Shown here in pieces: positions 32,669 to 46,215 of a stretch of DNA of 64,000 nucleotides. The notes below the pieces were generated by a model. That model ran no database searches. It was not told the DNA's origin and saw nothing but the letters and a program-made list of their open reading frames with translations. The stretch comes from Anticarsia gemmatalis (Eukaryota; Arthropoda; Insecta; Lepidoptera; Erebidae): positions 2,294,001-2,358,000 of the forward strand of contig NC_134763.1 of assembly GCF_050436995.1 (NCBI RefSeq). The letters are read 5' to 3'. The translations under genes were made by a program, and so were the position numbers. How positions within the stretch are numbered: the first letter of the stretch is position 1; the number at the start of each line of letters is the position of its first letter.

Positions 32669-35600
32669 AATGCTCTATACACAAATCTGTTCTAGTTTGT
32701 CGTTCTTTTCTGTACATACCTTTACGGATTGCGTATACACAGGCATTTTAATTGTGAGGCGAAATGAGTAACGGCTAGTGTTGTGCCTCGCATGTTTTAT
32801 TTGTTGGGACCAACATTTGACACAATATAGTCCAATAGTGACACGTGTAGCGATAGTTAAGCTTTACTTTAGTTTAAAAGAGTAGTGTACAATAAAAAGG
32901 TCGTAAACGCAAATGATTGTGAAGTTGGTAGTGCCGTTTTTAAAGTGAAGTGTTATTTGGTTTTAGTGTTGAGAATAAAAGTTACGGAAGTATGCTGCAG
33001 ATCGTTAGTGTCCCCATGAACTTATATTATATATTTAGTTCTTGATACAAATATCTCGCCCGTACCCGATGTTGTAGTTAGAAATGTATGAATTGTATTT
33101 CTTACCCGCTTTTCATTGTTAACGATTTTAGTCTCATGTTAAAGTTCATTGTCATTATACCTAGTAAAGATAATCCTATATATGGTTAGATACGACCAAT
33201 AACAGCTTCGACCCAGGAATTATATTCAAAACCTTACGGTCAGTAGTGGTCTTCACTACCGCCCAGAGCACAGATGCAGTAAAATTAATATATTTTACGT
33301 AAACAAGTAATGTAGTAAATACTCATAATATTTCTAGGAATAGTTCTTGCTGACTACGTAAAGTGTGATTTTCATACAACTCCAAAATATCGCTTGCTGG
33401 TAGTAGTAGGAAATTGCCCATCAGAAATCTAGTTCAGAGACCGACATACGAATACATCAATCCTAAGATTGAATCTTCAATTTGCCTGCACACGATATGC
33501 TGCACTGTAACCCATTCACAATTACCGATCACTCTAAAGCCTTCGATTGTTTCACACATCGATGTATTTCTACCACTTCAATCATATTTGAAACATCTAC
33601 GACTGCACACCGTTCAAATTTGAACTCTATTAATTCAACAATAAGAGCTATAGGTATTTTCCCACCTATGTTTGCTATGTACATTTTCAATGCTCGCTAA
33701 TCCCCACGTTCCTCTTTGTAAGGTTTCTGCTCCTTTGTGAGTAAGATTTCTTAGACTGTACAGAAGGGGAAAACGACTGCAAAATGAAATAAAAATGTCA
33801 TACACTGATGTTCAGGACGAATTATTTTTAATGAGATCTCTTTTTGGGACGTTTTTTGTATGACTTTTGATAACATTACGGGCGTTTTATTGGCAGATGT
33901 GTCCAAAATATTCTCGTCGGTAATTTTTTTGAGTAATTTACGTAATTGTATTTAGTGCTAGTGGTGGTATGTCTATTGGCAGTTTATCGGCTACCTAATT
34001 CGAACATAACTATCCACCAACAAAATTTATCGAACCTAAGCTTAAGCATCAGTTGCTTTGCTGTTTCAAACGTCAATGATATTGTTTCATTCTCACTAAA
34101 TACGTAGGTATTTTCCTCCAAATCTTTGAGAAACTCTTTACGTGTATTAACACTAATACGATTCAAATGAACTATTACAAAAAATTACGATAATACCTAC
34201 TACATACATCTCGTAAAAATACCAGCTTCTCTTTCATCAAAATGGCGGAAAATATTGATTGTTAATAAATTACCTAGTGCAAGCACTGACCAGTTTATTC
34301 AAAGGGTCTGTTACATAGACTTACCAAATAATGCTAAAACATGTTTAACTACCACCCCACATTAGGGCTGCCACGATAAACGCAAACACCCTGACGCGAA
34401 ACAAATGTCTGAAGGCTATACAAATATTTGAGTATCGAACGTGATCGAAGGGAGCAACCCTAGGTAAGCTTGTTATACTTATAGTTTGATAGTTTATTAT
34501 TCAACGCCAAACTCATGTGTTTGAATGTACGATGGAGTATGTTTAAGTTAAGTAAATTGAGGACGAGAGGTCGATGGGTGATCATCTGGTTTCAGCTTGT
34601 TTATTAGTGTATTGAATAAATTGAATAATCGGATGTCAAGATTGAGATTAATAAAATTGGGGTCTCAGGGAGATTTTTATATAGAAGATATTCTTTTAAC
34701 TTAGAAAACTTAGTTGTACTGAGTAGAATTATTATAATATGATCTTAAAAGTAGGATATAATGCTAGAATATGGTGAATACAGTGATTGTATGAACGTAA
34801 AGCATTTAATGCTGAATAAGAGAAAATCTAGCAGAAAAGTTATTCACGTGGGTAGTGCTGGGCGTAAAAACAAATTCTACAACTACGCAAAACAGATTTA
34901 TTTCTAACGCTTCAAATATGCAGAGGTGGACACGTGTAAAGTTATTTTAATAAAATGCCGTTGTGTAGGACACGTTTCAGTTTATTTATAAACTGTTTGC
35001 TACCGAAACACCTGTCGGATTAATACGTCAAACATTTTAGGACCAGCCAATACAAAGCAGAACCATATGACAATCCAATACAAAGCAGATTTAGGCCCAA
35101 TTTGAACATGAACTCCAGAAATTGATACCTTTTCGTATTAAAAAGTTTTATACTCCTACCTACTAAAAGACAAACGCGTATAAATGCGCCAGTTGGTAGA
35201 GGAACCATTGTAAGGAATATTCTTTTGGACTCCGAAGCAAGAAAGTTGAGTAACTATATTGAGACTTTTATGGAATTTTACTAAGATAAGGGCTGTAAGT
35301 ATTTTTATTATTTTTATTTGGATATAGTGCACTTGTTGTAATTTATACTTTTTATTCAGGACACAACGTTGTTGACAAAAATGTCAGTTTTACTTTCAAT
35401 GGTTTCTAATAATTATAACTACTAACCTCTTCACAACCAATCCACAGTCTGGACTCTACTAGATTTAAAATATACATAACTATTCAACCAAAAATAAGCA
35501 AAGAAACTTTTATTATGAAACTAAAACCAAAGCATATTCCACCGCAAAAAAAACACACTAAAAGCACGTACATCCACATTTTCATTCAAAGATGTTGCTA

Positions 35601-37870
35601 AAGATTCATCACGCCAGTGTGTGACGCAAGGTAATCAGAACTACTGAGGTCAGTAATAAAGCACACAAACACGGACACATTGCTTTGTTTGAGCGTAATT
35701 ACGTCCGCGCTGATTGCGCCCTCTATTCGACTCATTTGTTTAGCGTGCAAGATTCGGAGGCTTTGGGGATGTGGGGCAATTTGGAACTTCTATGTTGTTG
35801 GGAGAGAATTTAGAATATTTCTGTGTAGGGGTTTGTGTATTAAGCTTTGGATATTTAAGCTTATTATTTAATAACTTTACTTTAAAGATATGGTACTTTA
35901 GGGTCTGCATTTTTTTTGGCGTAAAAATTAGCGTGAATCTTTTTCATCATCCTACGAAAAACATTTAACGCTAATGTTATGATCATTATAAAATTTTGAT
36001 GACACATATTTGTCGTCAAAACCAAATATACATTTCATAGACAATTCAACTTTCAAGCATCAAAGTAGGTACAAGTAACTTAAAGATACCTATATCTTTA
36101 AGTATTGCCAATTGAGGAAATGAAAGGCAAAATAAAACGCAAATTTTCTTAAAAGATGCAAAAGAAGAAATGCCAGCCCCTTTCAAATTGCAGCTAACCA
36201 ATATTAAAAGTACCCAAGAGATTCGCATTAATAGCTCCGATGCAATTAATAGCAGACGCGTTTCGACTATAATAAGTTATGAAATGAAAAATCTCTCGGC
36301 AGACAGGGAATTAGCATACCTTTAGGGGAGTGATGAATTAGCGGCGTTGAGATATAATGCTTTTGAATTAATTGAAGAAGACTGGGGAAGTGTTTTTAAT
36401 TTTGGCGTCAAGTGGGTGAAAAGTTCTTGAAGAATATCATGAATATACAATTTTGGGAATAGATTTAACTTTTGAGACTGTTAATACAAAATTTCGAACG
36501 AGAAAGTCGTGAGTGAAAATGTCAGTATTTTATTAGGTAAAAATGAAAATAACTATAACTACTAACTTAACATGAAAATGGTAAAAGGTTATTAATACGT
36601 CATATTGAAAAGAGAGCTTCTTAAACAAACTGCTGAGACTATAATAATAGTTAGTCATTTTATTTATTGCTACTCTATAATTAACAGACCTAAAACATAG
36701 ATCTCTATGTTGTTATTATAATTATGATTGTAACTACTTAGTTGTTTATTATATTATATTTTAAGCTCACGTAATTAATGCCCATTTTCGTTATAAACTC
36801 GACAATTCATACACAAAGGCTCACATTTAAATTCTACACCATTTTTTCTGTTCAAATATTTGACATTTCGACTACATCATACAACAATACGTTGCATAAC
36901 TTCGTACGCGTGTCCCAATTAGTACTGCAGCGTCAAAGGTGCTGGGATAACAGTCAAAGCCTTTTGTGTGCCGGTTGTCCACTTTTTCCCACTATTTTTT
37001 TAAAGATTTAGTTATTTCGAGTTTCAATATTTTTTGCGGTGGCGCGTTGAATGTTTTGCAGCGCGGCAATCAAGTTTGTGGATTTGTTTTTTTAGATGTT
37101 TTTTCCAGGATACGAAATAAAATATGAAAGCTATATAGCGGTATTTGCGTTGTACGAGTACTAGGTATTTTTGATTTGGTGAGTTTTTGGTAAACGATGA
37201 TTTTTTTTTCATTTTATGTGGTGATTCGTGTGCCTACTATTTAATATTTTATTGCAGCAATGCTCTTAGTACTTCTTTAATTTATGCCTGATTCTAAGGA
37301 TAATTTTTTTGCGTCGTAATTTATTATTGTTTTTCCGACGCAAAATTTTAGCCACCCCTGTTTACGTAAAACAGAATTTCCCAAATGCAAAGGTAAGGCG
37401 ATGTGCTAGGAAAACCTACTACACTTTGCGTAGACACAACGCCAAAAGTTTCAACTAAAATGTAATTGAAATTACTCGCATTTTTTGTGTTTTATATGGG
37501 TATTTCCAAAAAATAAAGTATTTAATGTTCTAAGAAAACCACTCCAAGGCATGTGACGTACACAACAAAAGAGATCACTAAAATAAAAATGTCCGAATCA
37601 TGGACTGACAAAAAAATATCTCACAATCAAACTTTTTCCATTTACGCGGTTGGAACAGCTTTAGGCATCAGTGTTGAAGGGTTTCATACTGAAGAGAAAA
37701 CGATGCGATTTAGACATAGCATGATTACTTAGTACAATATTTAAAGCGCTCTCTGTTTTACCTTACCAGTGAAAATATAATAACTATTATCTAACTAGAT
37801 CTTCCAACATTTTGATTTCCAAGACATTATTTCTTTGATCGTCACGGCGCGACGAAAACTAAAAGCAAAA
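32669..37870. other. Long gene-free stretch
   Basis: No gene, RNA or nameable repeat is supported in these 5.2 kb. Short frames (for example 33414-33623 and 35680-35871) lack domains and plausible codon bias. Blocks at 35640-35760 and 36220-36340 have mixed composition and TAAT-rich words that resemble conserved non-coding sequence, which only a comparison between species could confirm. Confidence 0.4.
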
Positions 37871-37960
37871 ATTACTGACCCACTGCTGGGCAAGGGTCTC
37901 CTCCGATTGAGGGTGTAGGCCTTGAGCCCATCGCGCTGGCCAAATGCGGTGTAAAACGTT
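37871..37960 (-). repeat. SINE 3'-end fragment
   Basis: CCCACTGCTGGGCAAGGGTC, then GCCTTGAGCCCATCGCGCTG and GCCAAATGCGG match the 3' part of the SINE at 44311-44629. Confidence 0.75.
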
Positions 37961-38395
37961 GATTGAGAGATTGAAATTGCAGAAAAACTTGGGTCAACGC
38001 TCCATACGCAAAATATTTTTTTGTGTTATTTATATTCCACAGTAAAATTTATGTTCGTCATTGTCGCTGCGATAACGCATCTCCAATCTGTAGAGCTCCT
38101 AACATTCCATTCTCGAGTTGTGTGAACGATGACGCTTCCACATATTTCGCTTTATGAAGTTTGTCTTGCCTTGAAATACTTAACGTGTACATTGCTTTTT
38201 AACGAGTTTTCTGATTTGCACAAATGCTTGTAGTTTTCACTCGCGAATATGAAATGTGTGAAATTTGACAGCGTGTTTTATGAACGTGCTAAGTGGTTCT
38301 GTTTGTTATTTACTTAAGTAACACTGTGAATGAGTTGGACTTTCTAAACTTTCGAGTGAATGTTTTGTGGTTATTATATTGCCTCTATGTAACCA
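37961..38395. other. Non-coding DNA without recognised features
   Basis: No gene or named repeat. Confidence 0.4.
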
Positions 38396-38570
38396 ACAAC
38401 CAAATCAATAAATCAAATAATTTAATCATATTATAAGGTCAAATGCTGACACTTATGGTACAAAGAGTGAATTTATCGCCAGTTCGGAAGGTAGATGAGA
38501 AGAGCTGGCAAGAAACTCCCGGCCTCTCTTTTAACCATGCTCTTCAAGAACGCATATAGCCGATGTTTAT
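38396..38570 (-). repeat. LINE 3'-end repeat, copy 1
   Basis: On the minus strand: GAGTTTCTTGCCAGCTCTTC, TCATAAGTGTCAGCATTTGA-like sequence and ATTTGATTTATTGATTTG, parallel to 51140-51297. The family is unassigned; it resembles a widespread lepidopteran element ending in GATTTTGATTTT repeats. Confidence 0.6.
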
Positions 38571-41190
38571 GATATTTGGTAATCATGTATTATTGTATGT
38601 ATAACGTCTTTTACTACAGTCTTATTAAGTATGCATCTATTTTGCATTAATCAATAATATCATTGAATATCGATTATCTATTACTCAGTGGTAATAATGT
38701 TTCATTATTAAACTAATTTATTTGTTTTTAAATAGTAATTTATTATAAAGGATGGAAAATAGTTTCCGCTTCTAAAAATACCCTTTTGTTACTCAGACGG
38801 AATAGCTCGGACTAAACACTTAAAACTAAGAAACCCATTTGAAATCTCCACAACCGTCCAGCAAATACCAAAACGAGAAGCAAAATAAGCCTCAATAAAG
38901 TCTAGCTTTTCATTTCGCGGAAAGTACCACTCGCTACTTCAAGTGGCACTAACAAAAGTTCCCATCAACCGGACACGGGTACTTGCAACTTATGAGTGTG
39001 TCCGTTACAAAAACGGGTAAACAGAATATTGAATGGGCAACAAAGAACGGAAAAGTGGCCAGTGTAGTACTGGACATGGCGTACTATGGGTTTTGGTGAT
39101 TATTTTGGAGTGAGAATTGAGGTTGGTCGAATGGGTTGTACGTGAGCAAGCCATGAAACAAAATAAAGAAGATTTCAAGTAAATAATTAATTATAATTAT
39201 GGTTTAGTTTACTGTTTTTTTATGTAACTAAAGATGATTTTAAGGAAATATAACGCCAAGCGCGCATAATTACGACAAAGTAAGTTAAAACGATTTTTAA
39301 TGTAGGATTTTATCCGCTTTTTAATGTTAATAACTAATCGGAAACCCGTAAATGAAATTTAAGTATTATAATTTCTTATTAGTTTCGTTGAAAACACAGT
39401 CAAAAGTAACGCAAACTGAAATTTTATGGACTTATGATCAATAGAAACCGTTAGTAGGGGTAATAGAGTCCAGACGTGGGAGGCAATGTTTAGAAAATGG
39501 TCGGGATTTTGCATTTCACCCTTTTACTAGGAAATTCTACGTGCGCCGAAAATTTCACAGAGTTGGTTTAGTAACGCGATATTTTGTTACGATGCATTGC
39601 ATCTATATAACAAGGCAGGCGGGGAAAAAATGGGAAGGCTTGCATCTATAATGAATTAGATATGAGGTTTACTCCCGTTGCACTCGGCTGGTACACAATT
39701 ACGGTTATGCAATATTTTGGGCGAATATTTTTTGGGCTTTCGGGACGGTAAGAGTAGAGAATTGTGGAGTTACAGCCGAATATTAATATTATTATGAAAG
39801 TCTATTGTGAATGATGTTTAAGAGTATTTTTGTCGAAACGTGTAAAAGTGAAATGACAGCTTAATTTAAGCATTACATACATGCATACATCACGCTGTTT
39901 GCCCATAAGGGTAGGCAGAGACCAACAATACTTAAAATTTAAAATACGTTTTAGAATTTGGCCTTTACTGATAATTTTACGTATTAATCTTGTATTAAGA
40001 AAATACGAATTGAACTTCAAAGGCAATGTATTTTACTTAATTTACTTCGTTTAAAAAATCTTCTGAAAGTAATTTTATGAAGTAACAAAATTATGCAACG
40101 TTTGCAATTCCTGACAGCTGGCAGCATTCAAAGCAATTTTTTACGCGTTTTACTTCCAAAAATATTAATATTATTGTATATGCTATAAATTCTAATAGAA
40201 GGAGCTATAAAATACACATGTCGTTATGATTGGTTACTCACTTTTCAAACCCCTGGGACATAAATCGTAACGTCTTACTCACAATCAATTTATTGTTATT
40301 TTGTTCAACGATTTTAAGCCGGGATGTAATTCGGCAAAGTGCAAACATTATAGCAACTAATTACCTCTCTAACTGTAATGAGACACCGCAAAGAAATAGT
40401 CACTTATTGTTCTTCATGTTTTGCATTAAAGTTTATTTGGTATTTACATTTGTATTATTGGTTTTGTCAATATGGGTTTTCTGTCTATGAGTATCAACTA
40501 AATGTCTTTTCATTATTATCACAAAACAAAAGAAGACGAAGACGACAAGTATCGCGTCAAAAATACTTTAACGAAAACAGTCCAGAAGAAATCAATAATA
40601 CCAAAATGGCAATTCGAATGCGATTCAGATAAAAAAACCCGTTTACTTCGCACCCCCTGTCGCATTTCCGAATGCATTTAATTAATACACTACAACAGCA
40701 ATCCTAGCTTCTACCCTAGAGACTGGAAATGTCTCAATTTGGCTCAAACGTCACGAAATAGCAGTAACAATAAATTCGACAATACGGCTATCAAACAACA
40801 AGTGCTTTTGGAGACATATTTTTTGGAAATCGACAAGGGGTGGAACCCGCAGTAATTTCGATTTCACACCCCCGAGACAGATTTCAACCCCTGTTTTTAT
40901 TTTTCGTGAAATATACGACGGATGTGGCGCATTTTAATTTTACGATTTTTTTGTTTTTATTCTTTCGAATAAATATAAAATTTGGGGTGTAAAAGTTGTG
41001 TGTTGATGGTGTGTTATTTATACACCTGAGTCAGACATGCAGTGGAATATCTTGGCTATAATTATAGCAATGTTATATTGTATTTAAGAGTCAAAAGCCA
41101 GGTTAAGCTCATTAACATAATGTTGGATTTAGGATGGGTCACCGTGAACGAAAAATGAAAATGGCGATAGACTGGAAACTAATAACCGAA
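38571..41190. other. Non-coding DNA without recognised features
   Basis: No gene is supported. The short frames at 40230-40632 have no recognisable domain. Confidence 0.4.
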
Positions 41191-41213
41191 AATCTCCTTT
41201 AATAAAGGAGATT
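41191..41213. repeat. 23-bp palindrome downstream of tRNA-Leu
   Basis: AATCTCCTTTA and TAAAGGAGATT are exact reverse complements around one A. Confidence 0.7.
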
Positions 41214-41292
41214 AATCTTATTAAACTAACCCTAAACAGTAATATTTTTCTTTTGTCTCTTGTTTTGCATAGGAAAGATGTATTTAAATTTC

Positions 41293-41297
41293 AAAAA
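41293..41297 (-). terminator. RNA polymerase III terminator of tRNA-Leu
   Basis: Five T residues on the minus strand start six bases after the tRNA 3' end, as expected for Pol III termination. Confidence 0.7.
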
Positions 41298-41302
41298 GAA
41301 TA

Positions 41303-41384
41303 TGGCAGCGGTGGGATTCGAACCCACGCCTCCGAAGAGACTGGTGCCTTAAACCAGCGCCTTAGACCGCTCGGCCACGCTACC
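41303..41384 (-). tRNA. tRNA-Leu (anticodon AAG)
   Basis: On the minus strand, acceptor GGTAGCG pairs with CGCTGCC with one G-T, followed by discriminator A. The D-arm/A-box is GTGGCCGAGCGG. The anticodon stem CTGGT/ACCAG encloses the loop TTAAGGC with anticodon AAG. A long variable arm (CTCTTCGGAG) marks a type II tRNA, and the T-arm/B-box is GGTTCGAATCC. It is 82 nt, with no intron and no mismatch that would suggest a pseudogene. It decodes CUU/CUC leucine codons after A34-to-inosine editing. Confidence 0.95.
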
Positions 41385-42000
41385 CTTGGTCAAATTTGCG
41401 AAATTTGCATCAACTTTTTTTTTCAATTTATATCTCCTCTTATTAACTATTGCTGTGTCAGCTGTGTGTTAAATAAAAAGCAACAATAAATTATCAATGA
41501 TAGCACCACAGTATTTATAAAAATAGAAACTGATAGTAGAAAAAATAAAAAAAACGTCTTTACTCCTCTTTTCCGAGATAGTAAGTGTAATAATTTATTT
41601 AAATTAATTCTTTATTTTTAATTAATTATAAAAATACTCCTTTCTTTGCTGTATATTTGCCTTCTGCTATAATTTATACAGTGACAAATTCATGATTCAC
41701 AAAATTCAAATCTCAAAACGGGGTGACCAAGAACCCATTACAGTTCTGTCAGGCTATTTTTCACAAAACACATTACTGTTGTCTCGACTAACGTTGCAAA
41801 TCTAGCGATGCAAGTGTGTAGACGGTTTGCACGTGACAAAATAGCAAGACACGAGATTATAGTTGCGAAAATGTTTAATGCCGTTGAAAATTGAAGTAGG
41901 AAGTTTTAATTTGAAGATTACGTATGTTGAAGTACACTAAGGTATGTTTTTCATTATTGTTTTGTTACTGATGTGCCATGGAAAAAGGATATTTTTTTAA
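41385..42000. other. Non-coding DNA without recognised features
   Basis: AT-rich; no gene or named repeat. Confidence 0.4.
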
Positions 42001-42100
42001 CCCGCGGCTATACCACTGCTGGGCAAGAGCCTCCTCTCTAACGAGGAAGGAGTTAGGCCTAGAGTCCACCGCGCTAGTCGCGTTAAGGTAAGGGACTTTG
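42001..42100 (-). repeat. SINE 3'-end fragment
   Basis: CCACTGCTGGGCAAGAGCCT, ACGAGGAAGGAGTTAGGCCT and AGAGTCCACCGCGCTAG match the 3' part of the tRNA-derived SINE. Confidence 0.8.
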
Positions 42101-43477
42101 GACTTTTTTGGACTTCAGTTTGGACTTTGTTTGATTATCCCAAATCCTTGTATCAAGGCTAGGCAAAGGTATCTTATATTACACTTACATTATCAGTCCT
42201 ATCGGCGGTTGATCTTTGCAGAAACGCGTCTAAGTTACCCCACTATCTCTGTTTTTGCCATTTTTTATTGAATATATTTTTTTACGTATCATAGCTTAAA
42301 GTACTCTGAAGCTACAATATTGTACTATTAACATTTTCTGATTTCTATGAAGTAGAAAATATCTACTCTTTAACATTTTCAAGCTACAGTTTCGAATTTT
42401 ATTCATCCTTTACTAGAAATTCCTTGCGTTTAAATTCACAGAAAATCAGTTCTTTCTATTCAGTAGTATCAGTCATAATCAGCAGCCAGTTTTCTTCCTT
42501 AGTATTCTTTATTATTTAATTAGTAGTTAGTATACCGTATTTCCTAGAAGATCTTGTTTACAGCTTGGTAATTAGTTATTTTAAACTATTATATATAAAA
42601 TTTACTCAAATATCGCTTATACTAGAAATCTTGGTAAAGAACAACAAACTGTAAAAATTGAAAAACTATGCAAAAATTCTAAACAATTCAACATTCGAAA
42701 GTTGATCGAAATCACGTTCAATATTTTCGCTGCATTGATCACATACATACAGACTTTCGTACTACATCCGAAGCTAATAAAAGCGTGTTAAAATGAGCAA
42801 TTTTCTAAGAAGAAAATTATTTATTTTAAAATTTCTAAGTCAAGTATTTAAAGCAAAAAAAACTCGAACAAATTGCCTCATCAGTAAGCGAGTTTTAAAA
42901 AATTAGCAGCGTTTAGTAACAAGATTCCTTCAGTATTAATTACTGCTTACACAGGGATTAGTGTAAACAAGTTAGCTCCGTATTGTTAGAAGCAGTTAAG
43001 ATTTTCTAAATAAAGGGTTTTATAAGTCAGTTTTGATAACGTTTTCTAAAGAATCGTTTAACCAATTGTGTATAATTTTATGTTTGAAGAATAAGTCTAG
43101 TTGTGTTCTCTTAAGTTTGGTTATGTAGACTTTCCTCACTTTCAAAGCGACCTTGAGCCAAATCACAAAGTCACTTGTAAGTTATATTAATTAGTGGCTC
43201 GGAAAGGATGGCTTGAAATAAAAGAAGAAACCGTTGCCAACTGAGGGATACCATAAACGGCTACATATTATTATGTGTCAATAATAATATGATATAATAA
43301 AGGACGTGTATACTATAAATAAAAAAAATCTTTCAACTTTCACAACATTTTACCAACTAACCTAAATATCTGCGGATTAAAAGGGAATTCCTATACATTT
43401 ATTCCTTCTTCTGCTTATTATTCCACTTCCCACAGGAAACAACGAACATCCCGAACAAAACGACAACAAAACTACTT
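42101..43477. other. Non-coding DNA without recognised features
   Basis: AT-rich; no gene or named repeat. Confidence 0.4.
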
Positions 43478-43738
43478 TCATCCAAAAAGCAAAAATACAT
43501 TTCTACAATAAAAATACAATTCGCTTGCTTTCATTTCCACGTGTGCTGTGAGAGCGTAATAATTTTCAGGAGCAGCCATTTCACCTGCTAATCCACCGAC
43601 TTCCGGTACAGTTAGTGGCGGAAACGCGTCGCCGTTTTCAGCTACTTCCGGTGACTTAGTGTTTTGCTGTTTTATTTTTATTTCCTCGGATGCTGTCTTG
43701 AGATGAGCTGCGGTACTTGTATTGTATGAAGGAAACAT
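43478..43738 (-). CDS. Possible small reading frame, unassigned
   Basis: An 86-codon frame coincides with a pocket of higher GC. The predicted product is hydrophilic in the first 40 residues (KTASEEIKIKQQ) and matches nothing I know. There is no support for splice sites or a start context. The same DNA carries two CTTCCGG words (43600-43606, 43645-43651), so it may be regulatory rather than coding. Confidence 0.15.
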   Translation of the reverse strand: MFPSYNTSTAAHLKTASEEIKIKQQNTKSPEVAENGDAFPPLTVPEVGGLAGEMAAPENYYALTAHVEMKASELYFYCRNVFLLFG

Positions 43739-43862
43739 AAAGGTTTATAAACCTTACTTACCTTACAAATTTTTAAATGCTTTAGATACTAATAAACGAG
43801 GCAAAAACTTGGGTTTGTTATAGTGTTTTGTCTTTTTCACTCACAGATAGTTTAACACCGAA

Positions 43863-44051
43863 CAGTGCCTCGATTCTCTACTACTATCGACTACCGACAA
43901 CCGAACTGTCATCGAGAAATTTTGTATGAAAATCTGATCAGCGCCCCAGGCGGGTGTCGTAGGAAACATTTTGGCAGTACATTCTAAATGTCAAAATTTC
44001 GATAGCTAGCCGGTTGTCGGTACTCGATAGTTGTACAGAATCGAGGTACTG
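43863..44051. mobile_element. MITE family M, copy 3 (inverted relative to 32473)
   Basis: CCTCGATTCTCTACTACTAT at the left and, inverted, a decayed GTACAGAATCGAGGTACTG at the right. Inside are GAGAAATTTTGTATGAAAAT and ACATTCTAAATGTCAAAATT, the complement of the corresponding parts of copies 2 and 4. Confidence 0.8.
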
Positions 44052-44298
44052 GTGACAAAACCTAAATAGTGAAAATATTTTTTCTGGTAAAGGTAGGCAG
44101 AGGTCAAAAAACGCCACTTGGTACGATCTATACAAACGGACAAACGGAAAAACGGACAAACGAACAAAGTGTTATTATGATAGTAAATGTTTTTAATTAT
44201 TTTTATAATTTTAAATTATATTGCTGATCAGAAGGTTTTTGAGCATAGAGTTATTAGCGTTTTTTTGATGAGTATATATTAAATAATATTTATTATAT

Positions 44299-44641
44299 AC
44301 TCGTACATAATAATAATAATAAATTTAACCCATTAATGTCCCACTGCTGGGCAAGGGTCTCCTCCCGTAATGAGGGAGGGGTTAGGCCTTGAGTCCACCA
44401 CGCTGGCCAAGTGCGGGTTGGGGACTTTGCATGCCCTCAATAAATGTATTAAACAAAATTTTAGGCATGCAAGGTTTCCTCACGATGTTTTTCTTCACCG
44501 TTGGAGCATTGTGATAATTATTTCTAATACACACATAACTTCTAAAAGTCATTGGTGTGTTGCCTCGGGTTTGAACCTGCGACCACTTGCGTGGGAGGTA
44601 TCAACTTATACCACTCGGCTATCACTGCTACTCGTACATAA
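44299..44641 (-). mobile_element. Full-length tRNA-derived SINE with 12-bp target duplication
   Basis: ACTCGTACATAA occurs at 44299-44310 and 44630-44641. Between them, on the minus strand, lie a tRNA-like head with A-box GATAGCCGAGTGG and B-box GGTTCAAACCC, a body of about 230 bp, and a tail of TTA units. It is the best-preserved copy in the window and serves as the reference for all other copies of this family. The head suggests transcription by RNA polymerase III. Movement would need a partner LINE. Confidence 0.93.
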
Positions 44642-46020
44642 ATATATTAATATTTTTTTACTTTGTCGGTTTTAGCTTTTTAATTTTAACAGCTTTTCTC
44701 ACACACCAGTTTAAAGTTGTTTCGACCTTCGTCTAGAACAAAGTTGAATTGTAAAATTGTTTCACAAACGGTTTCTAAGACGAAATCCATTAGTATCAGA
44801 GGTAGGCTGAAGAACGCTTGTGTTTCTCAAGCCCATAAATAACATGAAGTTCCCGAGAAACGGACGCTTTTGTTGTAGGAAATATGGAAGTGGTATATTA
44901 CTAGCTAGATTCATTGTTACAAAACTGTAAGTAATCTGGTCAAAATATTTTTTGTTTTATTGAAAAATGAAATGCGTTTTGACATAATGTTTTACCCATT
45001 CATTCTATGGGGAGATAAATACAATATTAGGCAAAGTTCTAACAGTCGACAATTCCACTCAGAGTTAGTTTATTTGAATTTGAATTTTCAATTGCTTTAC
45101 ATCGCAAAAACCCTTTTTTAATAAAAAAAATTAGTGTACGTTTATCTATTTTCGTAAATCATTTATTTTAATTCCAAAATTTAATATTTTACCTACTCTT
45201 ATCATTGAAATGCAATAATCGAAACGTGCAGTTACAAAAGGAACGTTAGGGCAAAGTAACAAAATGCAAATTTGAGTAGTGTATCTTGCATCTACCCAAA
45301 ATTTTTACTTACTTATTCCTAAACTCAGGCGTATTCAGTTCACCGCGTATCCATGATCCACTTTTACATGAACCCTCAACCCAATTTCAACCCCAATTCT
45401 CAACTTTTGTACAGCGGAAAAATACTACCAAAACCTAATTGCCTGAAACTTGTTTAAAAAACTTCTGGATCAAATCCAGTTGAACTAAATCTGTATAAAT
45501 TGTACTGGCTGTTTCAATTAAGAGGAGTTTGCCAATAAATTTGTTTGTCACTTAGATTTATGATATAAATCAGTATTTATCTGTGTAAAGTTTTGTGATT
45601 AACAATAATTGAATTATGGTTGCGATTGGGAATTGATTCATTTGTTTGGGGTTCTTTAGGGGTAGTTTGGTTTGAATGTATTTCTTGCTAGTTTATATGC
45701 AGTATCTTTAGTTAAAACTACCATACACTTCGTGTAATTGCTTGCAAAATGGTATGATGAAATATTACATTTGAAGAAGAAAATTCGTACTCTAATGTTT
45801 TAAGATCTGTAAACCACTAATGCGACTCTTATTATAATATTTTACTCTTGCTATTGTACAATTATATTTGGTCAAAAGACCAATCTCCTGATATATTCAA
45901 ATTCTAAAATGAATTGACATTCAACATTCTTTTGAATAAAAACATAGATAATATAATTCAAACTCTATTAAAAGTAATCAAGGTTATGAATAATAATATA
46001 TATTTCTATTTACTATCGTA
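44642..46020. other. Non-coding DNA without recognised features
   Basis: AT-rich; no gene or named repeat. Confidence 0.4.
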
Positions 46021-46099
46021 TCTTGCAGGAAACCAGCGTCTGAGTAAATCCACAACCACTCCCGAAAAACATCCCTACAACAAAAATTAACGCCCTACG

Positions 46100-46215
46100 A
46101 TTTTTACACATCGCTCGCGACCGGAAGCCGGAGCCATTTCCTCACTTCCGGCCTCCGAGTGAGGTTCCTTGTACTGCCCTCGTGACCTCTGAGGTCATCC
46201 ATCTTGGTGAAATGT
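46100..46215. promoter_or_regulatory. GC/CpG-rich pocket with ETS-like sites
   Basis: A 115-bp pocket rich in G, C and CpG lies in very AT-rich sequence. CCGGAAG (46121-46127) and CTTCCGG (46145-46151) are ETS-type words in inverted orientation. It is preceded at 46020 by TCTTGCAG, which could be a splice acceptor, so an untranslated exon is an alternative to a regulatory element. Confidence 0.25.

Noticed and set aside
41253..41489. A 78-codon plus-strand frame
   Set aside because: It runs through the tRNA-Leu gene on the opposite strand; the apparent protein is the complement of the tRNA.
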